From NCBI GenBank assembly GCA_038133845.1, contig JAYPUA010000007.1, positions 42,986 to 106,985 of the forward strand: a stretch of 64,000 nucleotides of DNA, read 5' to 3'. The stretch comes from JAYPUA01 sp038133845. Lineage in GTDB: Bacteria; SAR324; NAC60-12. Below, piece after piece: positions 33,886-41,993 of this stretch. Every line of letters begins with the position of its first letter. Within the stretch, counting starts at the first letter, position 1. Both the position numbers and the translations under genes were made by a program. A model generated the notes under the pieces. That model did not search any database. It worked only from the letters and a program-made list of their open reading frames with translations, and was not told the DNA's origin.

Positions 33886-35313
33886 CTACGCAGATTTCTT
33901 CAGAGATCCAGAGGCGTGAACCTGGCTCTGTGTATCGCGCAGGGCTGTCCGCAACCCCTCCTCGATCACTGGGTGATAGAACGGCATCCCCAGCATCTGC
34001 TCCACGCTCATCTCCTGCTGATGGGCCCAGGCGAGCAGGTGTCCGAGGTGCTCAGCCTGGGGTCCGAAAATCTCTGCTCCAAGGAACCGTCCGGATTGGG
34101 GGTCGGCGTAGGTGTGGAGCAACCCCCGGTTGCGAAGCATCACGCGGCTTCGACCCTGGTTCTCAAAGGAAACCTGTCCCTGTACAAAGGGGCGATTTTG
34201 CAGCTCCTGCCAGGACTGGCCGACAATGGCGATCTGTGGGTCGGAGAACACCACGCTCAGTGGCGACCGCCGCAGCCCGGGCTGCACATCTGGAAAAGTT
34301 CCGGCATTGGTCCCGGCAATTTTCCCCTCATCTGCCGCTTCATGTAGCAGGGGGAGAGTGTGATTGACGTCTCCGGCAATAAAGATGTGGCTGTCTCCGC
34401 ACTGCATGGTCCGGGAGTCAAACAGCGGCACTCCCCGAGGGTCCAACCTCAACCCGGTGTTCTCCAAAGCCAACCCGCGAACGTTGGGCTTTCTGCCGGT
34501 CGCGGCGAGGACGTACTCAAAGACCTCCTCCTGCTCTGCTCCGGTTGCCGGATCGACGAAGCGCACCGAGACGCCTGTCTCAACACGCTCCAGGCTCCGC
34601 ACCTGAGCATCCGGATCAAGCGGGAACTCTCCCTGAAAGAGGCGGACCGCATAGGCCTTGATCTCCGGATCACTCAGCGGCCCCAGGAAGCCACCGACCC
34701 CGAACATCCGAATCCGGACACCTAGGCGATGCAGCGCCTGCCCCAGCTCCAGCCCGATCACTCCCGGACCAAACACGGCGACAGATTGGGGGAGGGACTC
34801 CCAGTTGAAGACATCGTCGTTCACGATCAGTCGGTCTCCGAGCCCGTCGAACATCGGCAGGACGTTCGGGGAGGACCCGGTGGCGATCACGATCCGCTTG
34901 GCATGAATCTGGGTATGGTCGTCCACCCGGAGCGTGTGTGCATCCTCAAAGCGGGCGTAGCCGCGGATGTGGTGCTCTGCCGGGATGCTCTCCACGCCTT
35001 CGAGCACAAACCCGACAAATCGGTCCCGTTCGCGGCGAACCCGGTCCATCACCTCTCGTCCGTTGATTTGCGGTGGGGCGGAGTGCACACCGAAGCCATG
35101 AGCCCGCTCGACCTCGTGGGCGGCTTCGGCAGCGGCGATCAGGAGCTTGCTCGGCATGCACCCCACGCGAGCGCAGGTGGTTCCGTACGGGCCACCCTCA
35201 ATCATGACCAGACGGTCCGTGAACTTCCGGGCCGCACGGTAGGCTGGAAGTCCGGCGCTTCCGGCCCCGATAATGGCCACATCGACCTCCTTCCTCAAGG
35301 GGACTACACTCAT
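33886..35313 (-). CDS. Dihydrolipoyl-dehydrogenase-like pyridine nucleotide-disulfide oxidoreductase
   Basis: A flavin disulfide reductase of 475 residues. FAD-binding VAIIGAGSAGLPA is at 13-25, the redox pair is C47 and C52 in GTTCARVGCMPSKL, the NAD(P) domain is marked by VAVFGPGVIGLELGQAL, a second FAD contact is HIFIAGDVNHTLPLLHEA, and the C-terminal HPVIEEGL supplies the His-Glu pair of the partner subunit. ATG 35313 follows AAGGAG. No 2-oxoacid dehydrogenase genes are near, and the gene is divergent from oxyR, so a role in peroxide or thiol stress is more likely than in a dehydrogenase complex. It could also be a mercuric-reductase relative. Confidence 0.82.
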   Translation of the reverse strand: MSVVPLRKEVDVAIIGAGSAGLPAYRAARKFTDRLVMIEGGPYGTTCARVGCMPSKLLIAAAEAAHEVERAHGFGVHSAPPQINGREVMDRVRRERDRFVGFVLEGVESIPAEHHIRGYARFEDAHTLRVDDHTQIHAKRIVIATGSSPNVLPMFDGLGDRLIVNDDVFNWESLPQSVAVFGPGVIGLELGQALHRLGVRIRMFGVGGFLGPLSDPEIKAYAVRLFQGEFPLDPDAQVRSLERVETGVSVRFVDPATGAEQEEVFEYVLAATGRKPNVRGLALENTGLRLDPRGVPLFDSRTMQCGDSHIFIAGDVNHTLPLLHEAADEGKIAGTNAGTFPDVQPGLRRSPLSVVFSDPQIAIVGQSWQELQNRPFVQGQVSFENQGRSRVMLRNRGLLHTYADPQSGRFLGAEIFGPQAEHLGHLLAWAHQQEMSVEQMLGMPFYHPVIEEGLRTALRDTQSQVHASGSLKKSA

Positions 35314-35354
35314 CAATATCTCCTTCACCAAATGGTTTCTCAAACATCCCTCTC

Positions 35355-35370
35355 TTCGCAACGCTGCGAA
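35355..35370. promoter_or_regulatory. Inverted repeat in the reductase / oxyR intergenic region
   Basis: TTCGCA, four bases, TGCGAA: a perfect 6-bp inverted repeat 42 bases upstream of the reductase start and 109 upstream of oxyR. It is a candidate regulator site in a divergent control region, but it does not match the long ATAG/CTAT pattern of OxyR boxes. Confidence 0.35.
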
Positions 35371-35478
35371 ATGATCATGAATCCAAGTTAGTTTTCTGGC
35401 AGTTGATTGTCCAATTGATTTTTTTAGCAGTTTTGATAGGTTTCAACGATCTCGCTGTATTTTCCCAACTGGAGCAGA

Positions 35479-36387
35479 ATGAATCTGAGAGACTTGGAGT
35501 ATCTGGTGGCCCTGGCCGATTACCGCAATTTCCGCAAAGCCTCGGAGAAATGCTTTGTCACGCAGCCCACCCTGAGCGGGCAGTTGCGCAAGCTGGAGGA
35601 GTACCTGGGTGTCCAGTTGGTGGAGCGCACCCGGAGGAGTGTGAACATCACTGCAGTGGGGCAGGAGGTGGTGCGCCGAGCTCGGCTGATTCTGGCAGAG
35701 GCCGAGCAGATTGAGGAGGTTGCCCGGACCTTCAACGACCCGATGCGCGGGAAGGTTCGGCTGGGGCTGATTCCCACGCTGGCACCCTACCTGCTCCCCG
35801 CGGTGATGACCACGATCCGAGACTTTCTCCCGGAGTTGGAGCTGTTCCTGTTTGAAGAGCAGACTCACCGGCTGCTGGAGCGCTTGAAGGCGCTGGAGTT
35901 GGATGCGGTGATTCTGGCGTTGCCTGTGGAGTCTTCCGGGCTGGAGACGCTCCCCTTGTTTCAGGAGGGGTTCCTGCTGGCGATCCCGGAACACCATCGG
36001 CTGAGTGGACGGAAGTTTGCCCAGGTTTCAGACCTTAAGGAGGAGAGCATCCTGCTGCTTGAGGATGGGCACTGCCTGCGCGATCAAGCGCTGGAGGTCT
36101 GTGCGCACTCTGGCGCAACGGAGCGGCAGGGCTTTCAGGGGACCAGCCTGGAGACCTTGCGCCACATGGTCTCTGCAGGAATGGGGGTGACGTTGATGCC
36201 GGAGCTGGCCGTGAAGCACGCTTCCTCGTCGACGCTTCCTCTGCGCTACCTGCCTTTTGAGAAGCCGGAACCGTCCCGGGAGATCGGGCTGCTCTTTCGC
36301 AAGTCGTCGCGGCGGACCCCGTGCTACGAGCGCATGGCGGAGGCCATCCGGCACGCAGTGTCAGTTGATCACCCCGGGAACCGCTAG
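35479..36387 (+). CDS. oxyR: Hydrogen-peroxide-sensing transcription regulator OxyR
   Basis: A LysR-type regulator that forms a disulfide on contact with peroxide and then activates defence genes. The 302 residues follow E. coli OxyR along their length: MNLRDLEYLVALADYRNFRKAS start, TQPTLSGQLRKLEEYLGV in the helix-turn-helix, GLIPTLAPYLLP, and the redox cysteines C199 and C208 in LLEDGHCLRDQALEVC, at the same numbering and spacing as in E. coli. It is divergent from a flavin disulfide reductase and its 3' end overlaps apaG by 27 bases. Confidence 0.93.
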   Translation: MNLRDLEYLVALADYRNFRKASEKCFVTQPTLSGQLRKLEEYLGVQLVERTRRSVNITAVGQEVVRRARLILAEAEQIEEVARTFNDPMRGKVRLGLIPTLAPYLLPAVMTTIRDFLPELELFLFEEQTHRLLERLKALELDAVILALPVESSGLETLPLFQEGFLLAIPEHHRLSGRKFAQVSDLKEESILLLEDGHCLRDQALEVCAHSGATERQGFQGTSLETLRHMVSAGMGVTLMPELAVKHASSSTLPLRYLPFEKPEPSREIGLLFRKSSRRTPCYERMAEAIRHAVSVDHPGNR

Positions 36388-36744
36388 GGTGAAGCAAGGG
36401 ATTTGGGCCTCGAACGTCTCTCCCTCAGGCAGACGCATCTGGTAGGTTCCATGCATGGTTCCCATCGGAGACTTGAGGTGGGATCCACTGGTGTATTCAT
36501 ACGACTCCCCGGGAGCAAGGATGGGCTGCTCCCCAACCACCCCTTCTCCTTGAACTTCGGTAACTTCCCCCGTGCTGTCCGTGACAATCCAGTGCCGACT
36601 GATGAGCTGTACGGTGTCTGAGCTGTGGTTGTGCAGTTGCACCCGGTAGGCAAAAACGAAGCGGGCCGCCTCCGGAACCGAGTGCTCATCAAGGTAGAAG
36701 GATTGAACGGAGATTTCGATCCCACGTGTTGTTTCGGTTTCCAT
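36361..36744 (-). CDS. apaG: ApaG-family protein
   Basis: A small all-beta, fibronectin-like protein of 127 residues. ISVQSFYLDEHSVPEA, FAYRVQLHNHSSDTVQL, SRHWIVTDSTGEV, EVQGEGVVGEQPILAPGESY and the end region SPMGTMHGTYQM are the ordinary ApaG blocks. The biochemical function is still debated; links to divalent cation sensitivity and diadenosine tetraphosphate come from its operon in enteric bacteria. Here it stands alone, antisense to the last 27 bases of oxyR. Confidence 0.92.
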   Translation of the reverse strand: METETTRGIEISVQSFYLDEHSVPEAARFVFAYRVQLHNHSSDTVQLISRHWIVTDSTGEVTEVQGEGVVGEQPILAPGESYEYTSGSHLKSPMGTMHGTYQMRLPEGETFEAQIPCFTLAVPGVIN

Positions 36745-36801
36745 ACGAGGAGGTTCCTGGTCTTTGGGAGTGGAGGCCGTGTTGCTTCCGTCGGCTCCAT
36801 T

Positions 36802-36830
36802 AACTTAAACAGATCCTGAAGCAGGTGCAA
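36802..36830 (-). promoter_or_regulatory. Promoter candidate for apaG
   Basis: On the minus strand TTGCAC, 17 bases, TAAGTT, 58 bases before the apaG start. The -35 has four consensus bases and the -10 four, with ideal spacing. The same gap must also hold the promoter of the divergent gene at 36893. Confidence 0.4.
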
Positions 36831-36892
36831 CGGATGTTACACGAAGTCCGGGACGAGACGCTGGGCGCGTTGGACGCTTGTGCCGAGGCCAC

Positions 36893-38011
36893 ATGACGGA
36901 TATCGAGAAGGTTACCCTTTACCCCAATCGCAAGGACATGACGACGGTTGAGGAGGAACCCCCCAAGCGTCCGGAACTGCAGTCTGCGGCGGCGAATCAC
37001 TTCGCGCAGATCAGGAGCCGGCTGGAGCGGTTGCCTCAGTTCCGTGACGTCCTGCCGATGATTCAGTCGGCGCTGGTGGACCTGCTGCTTCGTGGGAAGG
37101 TCTTGCCGGCGAATCCGTCGTGGGCCGTTTCGCTCAGGGGGCCGAACGGAACTCGCCTTCCGGCAGAGGTGTTCATTCAGTCCGAGCCCCAGGTCTGCAC
37201 GCCGGAGGAGTTTCATCGACGCACCGTCCTCAAACTCAAGCGCACGCTGCGCAACCTCAAGCAACTGCAGAAGGCCTATCCGGAAGAGACGGAGTTGAGT
37301 CAGCTGATCTCCGTGCTGGAGCAGGTTGACCTGGAGGGGGAGGCTCAGGACCTGAATGGAGAGGTCCGGGAGGTCTGCGAGTCCAGCGCCTTTCAGAACT
37401 ACCTGGGGCTGAAGGATCGGTTCTTCAACGACTGGAAGGTGGCACAGACTTCTCAGCAGGCGCAGGTCAAACCGAACGCGATCACAGAACCGGCGCTGGA
37501 GGAGGTTCAGAAGGCCCTGGCCCAGCAGCTTCCGAAAATCGAGGCAAAGCCGGACATCATGCTGTATGATCGAAATGAGTACTTCCGGGGATTCAACGCC
37601 ATCATGCACCCGCAGCTGAACTCCAGAAGCGCTGATCTCTGGGAGAATGCCGGACAGCAAGAGACCTTTGCGCAGTTCTTGGAAGCAGTCCAGGAGCGCC
37701 TTGGGAAGCTGGCCCCGTTTCACATCCTGCGTTTTGAATCGTCATTCACCTATCTGTTGGTTGGCGCGGCGGATGAGGAACTGCTTGGCTCCCTTCAGAG
37801 CGGCGAGCCTCCGGCCCTGCACGCGAAAGTGGTCCTGCGCCTGGCCGGACAGCAGTATCAGGAGCTGGCTCTGCAAGAGATCTCCGAGAATTATCAGCTC
37901 TGCCTCAAGCAAGCGTTGCACCCCTTTGTGAAGCACCTCAACGAACAGTTGGAGCTGCAGCTGGACGAAGAATTCATCACCTTTTTTGCCCCCCAGTCGA
38001 GCGACTCGTGA
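36893..38011 (+). CDS. Cytosolic protein of unknown function coupled to obgE
   Basis: Not recognised. The 372 residues have no signal or membrane segment. Residues 40-190 are mostly helical with many charged residues (KLKRTLRNLKQLQKAYPEE); from about 200 helices alternate with short strands. The start ATG was chosen for the GAGG before it. The last codon overlaps the GTG of obgE (GTGA), so translation of the two is probably coupled, which hints at a role in ribosome assembly or growth control; that is inference from position only. Confidence 0.5.
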   Translation: MTDIEKVTLYPNRKDMTTVEEEPPKRPELQSAAANHFAQIRSRLERLPQFRDVLPMIQSALVDLLLRGKVLPANPSWAVSLRGPNGTRLPAEVFIQSEPQVCTPEEFHRRTVLKLKRTLRNLKQLQKAYPEETELSQLISVLEQVDLEGEAQDLNGEVREVCESSAFQNYLGLKDRFFNDWKVAQTSQQAQVKPNAITEPALEEVQKALAQQLPKIEAKPDIMLYDRNEYFRGFNAIMHPQLNSRSADLWENAGQQETFAQFLEAVQERLGKLAPFHILRFESSFTYLLVGAADEELLGSLQSGEPPALHAKVVLRLAGQQYQELALQEISENYQLCLKQALHPFVKHLNEQLELQLDEEFITFFAPQSSDS

Positions 38012-39069
38012 AGTTTGTAGACTCAGTCAAGATTCAGGTCCGCTCCGGAAGTGGAGGCTCCGGATGCACGGCCTTCCGCCGAGAGAAGTACGTCGCCATG
38101 GGCGGGCCCAACGGCGGCGATGGAGGCAAAGGGGGCGACGTGTATTTCGTGGGCGACCACAACCAGTCCACCTTGCTGGACCTGTCCTTTCAGCAGCATC
38201 AGCATGCTGGAAACGGCCAAAGTGGAGGAGGCAGCGACAAGCAGGGACGTAGCGGGGCAGACCTCTTCATCCCCGTTCCGCTCGGAACCTTGATCAAGGC
38301 CGAAGATACCCAGGAGCCGCTTCTGGAGGTCCTGGAGCCGCGGCCTTACCTGTTTCTCGAAGGCGGTCGCGGCGGTCGCGGAAACGCCAGCTTCAAGACC
38401 TCGCGCAACCGTGCTCCGGACTACCATCAGCCCGGAGAAGCCGGGGTAGAGATGTGGGTTCGGCTGGAGCTCAAGCTCATGGCCGATGTGGGCCTGGTGG
38501 GCTTCCCGAATGCCGGAAAGTCGACTCTGATCAGCGCCGTCTCCAAGGCCACTCCGAAGATTGCCGACTACCCTTTCACCACCCTGGTTCCGCAGTTGGG
38601 CGTGGTCAAGCACGAGGACTTTGATCCGTTTGTGATTGCCGATATCCCCGGAATCATCGAGGGCGCCCATGAAGGACGTGGCCTGGGAGACCGTTTCCTG
38701 CGACACATTGAGCGCACGGCGATTCTGCTGGTCCTGCTGGACGCCTCCGGCTTCTCGGAGAATCCTCCGCTGGAGGAGTTCCGGATGCTCCTGAAGGAAC
38801 TGGAGCTGTACTCTCCTCCTCTCCTGGACAAACCCCGGGCCGTGGCGCTCACCAAGCTGGACAGCGTGACCGCAGAGTCGGAGCTGGAAGAGGTCCGGGA
38901 GGAACTGGAAGAGCAGGGAGAGACCGTGTTTGCCGTCTCTGCAGTGGCTCGGAGCGGCTTGGGATCGCTGCTGCGATTTCTGGCTCAAGCGGTTCAGCAG
39001 GAGCGAGAAGCCCGACAGAATGCCCCAGAACCGGAGCCTGTGGAAGCAGCTTCGGTGTGGGAGGACTGA
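38008..39069 (+). CDS. obgE: Obg/CgtA ribosome-assembly GTPase
   Basis: An essential GTPase that binds the large ribosomal subunit and couples growth to nucleotide state. The 353 residues begin with the glycine-rich Obg fold (SGSGGSGCTAFRREKYV, GGPNGGDGGKGGDV, GGRGGRGNASFKT), then the G domain from about 158: G1 GFPNAGKST near 166, DYPFTTLVPQLGV, G3 DIPGIIEGAHEGRGLG, and G4 TKLD. The C-terminal extension is short. GTG start overlaps the stop of the upstream gene. The usual rplU-rpmA partners are not here. Confidence 0.96.
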   Translation: MKFVDSVKIQVRSGSGGSGCTAFRREKYVAMGGPNGGDGGKGGDVYFVGDHNQSTLLDLSFQQHQHAGNGQSGGGSDKQGRSGADLFIPVPLGTLIKAEDTQEPLLEVLEPRPYLFLEGGRGGRGNASFKTSRNRAPDYHQPGEAGVEMWVRLELKLMADVGLVGFPNAGKSTLISAVSKATPKIADYPFTTLVPQLGVVKHEDFDPFVIADIPGIIEGAHEGRGLGDRFLRHIERTAILLVLLDASGFSENPPLEEFRMLLKELELYSPPLLDKPRAVALTKLDSVTAESELEEVREELEEQGETVFAVSAVARSGLGSLLRFLAQAVQQEREARQNAPEPEPVEAASVWED

Positions 39070-39071
39070 GC

Positions 39072-39398
39072 ATGGTTTGGGACAAGAGCGGGCTGGTCGA
39101 TTGGTTCCGCAAAAATGAACACCGCATGGTCAGCATGGAGGTCTCGGAGGTCAGTGACTTTCCGCTGCTGCAAGGTCGTGTCTCCAGTGTGATGGAGCTG
39201 GACGTGTGCAGTTCCATCCTCACCGAGGCGACCATCCTCCTTGAGGTGCCGCTTCCTTCCGGACACCATGAAGCCTACCTGACCTTCCACGATGGCTTCA
39301 TTGGCATTCAACTGCTTGCCGAGGATGGAGAACCCCCGGCGGTCTCCTACGAAGTCCCCTACTCCTCCTTGAAGCTGGAGCGGCTTTCGCTCAACTGA
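39072..39398 (+). CDS. Small protein of unknown function downstream of obgE
   Basis: A 108-residue protein beginning MVWDKSGLVDWFRKNEHR, with several beta-like segments and no membrane or signal sequence. It starts two bases after the obgE stop behind GGAGG, so it is surely part of the same transcript. No family recognised. Its 3' end overlaps that of prkA on the other strand by eight bases. A small beta-barrel or binding domain is possible but not supported further. Confidence 0.5.
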   Translation: MVWDKSGLVDWFRKNEHRMVSMEVSEVSDFPLLQGRVSSVMELDVCSSILTEATILLEVPLPSGHHEAYLTFHDGFIGIQLLAEDGEPPAVSYEVPYSSLKLERLSLN

Positions 39399-41931
39399 GG
39401 ATCTTGCGGAAGTCCACCACGTCCTTGCGAAGCGCGAAGACGACGGTTGTCAGCGCGATCGACTCCGGATATCCGTAGCGCTGGCACATGTTGGCGAGAA
39501 TGCGCTCGGTGAACGCGCGCACGCTGGGATCTGCCCGCTCATAGGCGGCAGGGTCGTTGAGCTTGTGGAAGAACGCGTTGCGCAGGTGCTCCGGGTTGAT
39601 GTCTTCATCCAGCTTGCGGTGCGAGAGCATCCGGGAGTATTCCTTGGTGAAGCACTTGAGCAGGTTGTCCTGCCGAGACGCGAGGATCGACTTGCCGTCT
39701 TCAATCTGCAGCTCCCCGTTTGCCTGAAAGTCCAGAAACTTCTGAGCCATCTCCTGCCTGAAACGGTTGGTGTCCTGCTGCGCAGCCAGCACCTGCTCAA
39801 TGGAGTTGAGGTAGCGCTCGTCGGGCTCCTCCACCTTTTCTCCGGAGCGGGGGTCGATGAAGGAGAACCGAGGCACCATCACGTGCGCGAACGCCTTGTT
39901 CCTCAACGCCCGATCCAAGAGTGCGTGCTGCAGGTAGCGGCGCAGGTCCTGCTCAATCTGCAGGGGATCGCGGTCCACGGTACAGACGGTGATCTCCTTG
40001 CGGATGATGCCGTGGTAGAGCGCCTTGACCACCCGGACCAGCCCGTGGAAGTTTCCATAATCGCCCTCTCCCTCCTCCATCTTCATCCCCTCCAGGGTGC
40101 GCTCCGGTAGCGGGCGACGCTTGGTGTGGTAGTGCGCATCCATCTCCAGCCAGTGGTGCAGCTCCGAGCCTTCCGCCATCACCTTCTTGAGCTGACTGAG
40201 GAAGATCCCCACGTGGACCTTGCGCCCGTCGGAGTTGGCCACAGTGTTGCGCATCACGTTCTGCAATTGCCGGATGGAGATCCCGTGCCGTCCTTCGTTC
40301 GGGTAGTGCTCCTCCATCAGGAAGCGCATGAACTCGTCATCCACCAGCTTCAACTCCTCCTCGTCAAAACGCCCGCATCCTCGCAGAGAGACCGCATCCG
40401 GATGCCGGATGATGCAGTGAGCAAAGTGCTCCTGCCGTGAGAGGTCCAGCCCGACGCGCATGGCTTCGTTGCGGAAAGGGTGCCAGTGAGGGAGCTTCTG
40501 GATGGTGGTGACGGGGTCCTCGTTCAAGGAGGAGTAGATCATCAGTTTCTGCTCCGGAGTGATGCTCAGGTAGAGGTCGATCTTCTCCGGACTCCACTGC
40601 GGGGGAAACTTGCGTCGCATGGGAGGAAGCAGCCGGGTGACCACGGAGAAGAACGCGGCGATCCGGAAGAGGTTCGGATCCAACTCGTAGCGGTCACGGA
40701 TGTTGGCCATGTCGCGGCGCAGGATGTCCATCTCCGAGCTGGCGTCCAAGAGGTAGTTCACGGGCACCTTTTCGATGCGATCGAGCAGCTTCGAGGAGGT
40801 GAGTTGCCGGTCCAGCATCTCCATCTCCTCGATGTTCGTCGTCATCACGACGCTGGTGTCCAGCGCCGTCTGGGTCGACTCGAGAGAGACCCGCCCGCTT
40901 CCAAGCAGCATCAGCAGCGGCTTGTACTCGCTTTCCCGGACGTTCTCTCCGTTGCCCCCAAACGCGTCGTGAATGTGCAGGATGCCCCGATTGGCCCAAA
41001 TGGTCGCCCCCTCATAGCTGTACATGGCCTTCCCCGGGACGTGCTCGCTGATCACGGCCACATCCTCGGGTCCCAACTCCAGCGGACGAGTCCGGACCCG
41101 GAGCTGGTTCATGTCATCAATGTTGGAGATCCCTTTCGCCTGAGCCCCGGAAAACTCGATCTCTTCAACGAAGACATACTCTTCCAGCAGATCAAAGAGC
41201 GACTTTTCACGGTTGCGGGGGTTGTTGAGCAGCCCCTCAAGGATGTCCAGGGTCCGCTTGTCCAGCGTGGCTCCTTGGAAGAAGGTCGGGATCGTGACCC
41301 GTTCGCTTTCCGGACGCTGGTGGTTGACGTGGTCAAAGAGTTCCTGCCGCGGACGGCTCAAGGTACCGTCCTGCCGGCGCAGGATCGTCGGGAAGAGCAG
41401 AATGGGGCTGTGACGAAACTCCGAGCGCAGCTCCACGGAGCGTCCGGAATCGCTCTTGAACTGGAAGAAGAAGGAGTAGAGCCGCAGGTCCACCTGTTTC
41501 GTGTACTCCTCCACAGCACGGATCAGGAGGTCGACGATGTTGGTCTTCCCGGAGGCTGGAGGCCCGAAGAGGATCACCCCGCGATTGGGGCCGACCTCCT
41601 TGTCGGCAGACTCGATGATGTCCATGACCTGCTTGATACAGAACTCCTGGCCGAAGACCGCGTTGATGCCGTTGCTGAAGGGGTCCTCAAAGACGTTGTA
41701 GGACAGCACCGGCTCACCGCTGCGAATCATGATGCGAAAGCCGAAATGTTTGACCGAGGAGGTGATCAGTGAGGAGGAGGTCTGCAGGAAGTTTTGCGGA
41801 TTGCGCAAAAACTCCTGGATGAACTCCGAGAAGGTGAGAGTCCGCTTGCGGTTGTAGCGGAGCAGGTCTCGATAGTTGAACCCGGGAAGTGACAATCCCG
41901 GGGACTCGTGGGCGCGTGCTTGGGGTTCCAT
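39391..41931 (-). CDS. prkA: PrkA-type AAA/serine protein kinase, long form
   Basis: PrkA (E. coli YeaG) is an AAA-fold protein with serine kinase or protease activity, made in starvation and stress. The 846 residues contain the PrkA AAA part with Walker A LFGPPASGKT at 121-130, HIHDAFGGNG-type motifs, TNIEEMEML, and a C-terminal region of the PrkA type (NFHGLVRVVKALYHGIIRKEI). E. coli and Bacillus proteins are about 630-645 residues, so this one is some 200 longer, mostly in the C-terminal third. It is the last gene of a leftward operon with yeaH and spoVR. Confidence 0.88.
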   Translation of the reverse strand: MEPQARAHESPGLSLPGFNYRDLLRYNRKRTLTFSEFIQEFLRNPQNFLQTSSSLITSSVKHFGFRIMIRSGEPVLSYNVFEDPFSNGINAVFGQEFCIKQVMDIIESADKEVGPNRGVILFGPPASGKTNIVDLLIRAVEEYTKQVDLRLYSFFFQFKSDSGRSVELRSEFRHSPILLFPTILRRQDGTLSRPRQELFDHVNHQRPESERVTIPTFFQGATLDKRTLDILEGLLNNPRNREKSLFDLLEEYVFVEEIEFSGAQAKGISNIDDMNQLRVRTRPLELGPEDVAVISEHVPGKAMYSYEGATIWANRGILHIHDAFGGNGENVRESEYKPLLMLLGSGRVSLESTQTALDTSVVMTTNIEEMEMLDRQLTSSKLLDRIEKVPVNYLLDASSEMDILRRDMANIRDRYELDPNLFRIAAFFSVVTRLLPPMRRKFPPQWSPEKIDLYLSITPEQKLMIYSSLNEDPVTTIQKLPHWHPFRNEAMRVGLDLSRQEHFAHCIIRHPDAVSLRGCGRFDEEELKLVDDEFMRFLMEEHYPNEGRHGISIRQLQNVMRNTVANSDGRKVHVGIFLSQLKKVMAEGSELHHWLEMDAHYHTKRRPLPERTLEGMKMEEGEGDYGNFHGLVRVVKALYHGIIRKEITVCTVDRDPLQIEQDLRRYLQHALLDRALRNKAFAHVMVPRFSFIDPRSGEKVEEPDERYLNSIEQVLAAQQDTNRFRQEMAQKFLDFQANGELQIEDGKSILASRQDNLLKCFTKEYSRMLSHRKLDEDINPEHLRNAFFHKLNDPAAYERADPSVRAFTERILANMCQRYGYPESIALTTVVFALRKDVVDFRKILS

Positions 41932-41993
41932 GAGGGATGCTCCTTAGGGTGCAAGGGGGCGTAGCACGAAGCTCACTCCCGGTTCTCAGAGAG

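Noticed and set aside
35401..35478. OxyR box or promoter before oxyR
   Set aside because: Several TTGATT-like and GATAGG-like words occur, but no pair has acceptable spacing and the ATAG/CTAT pattern is not met.
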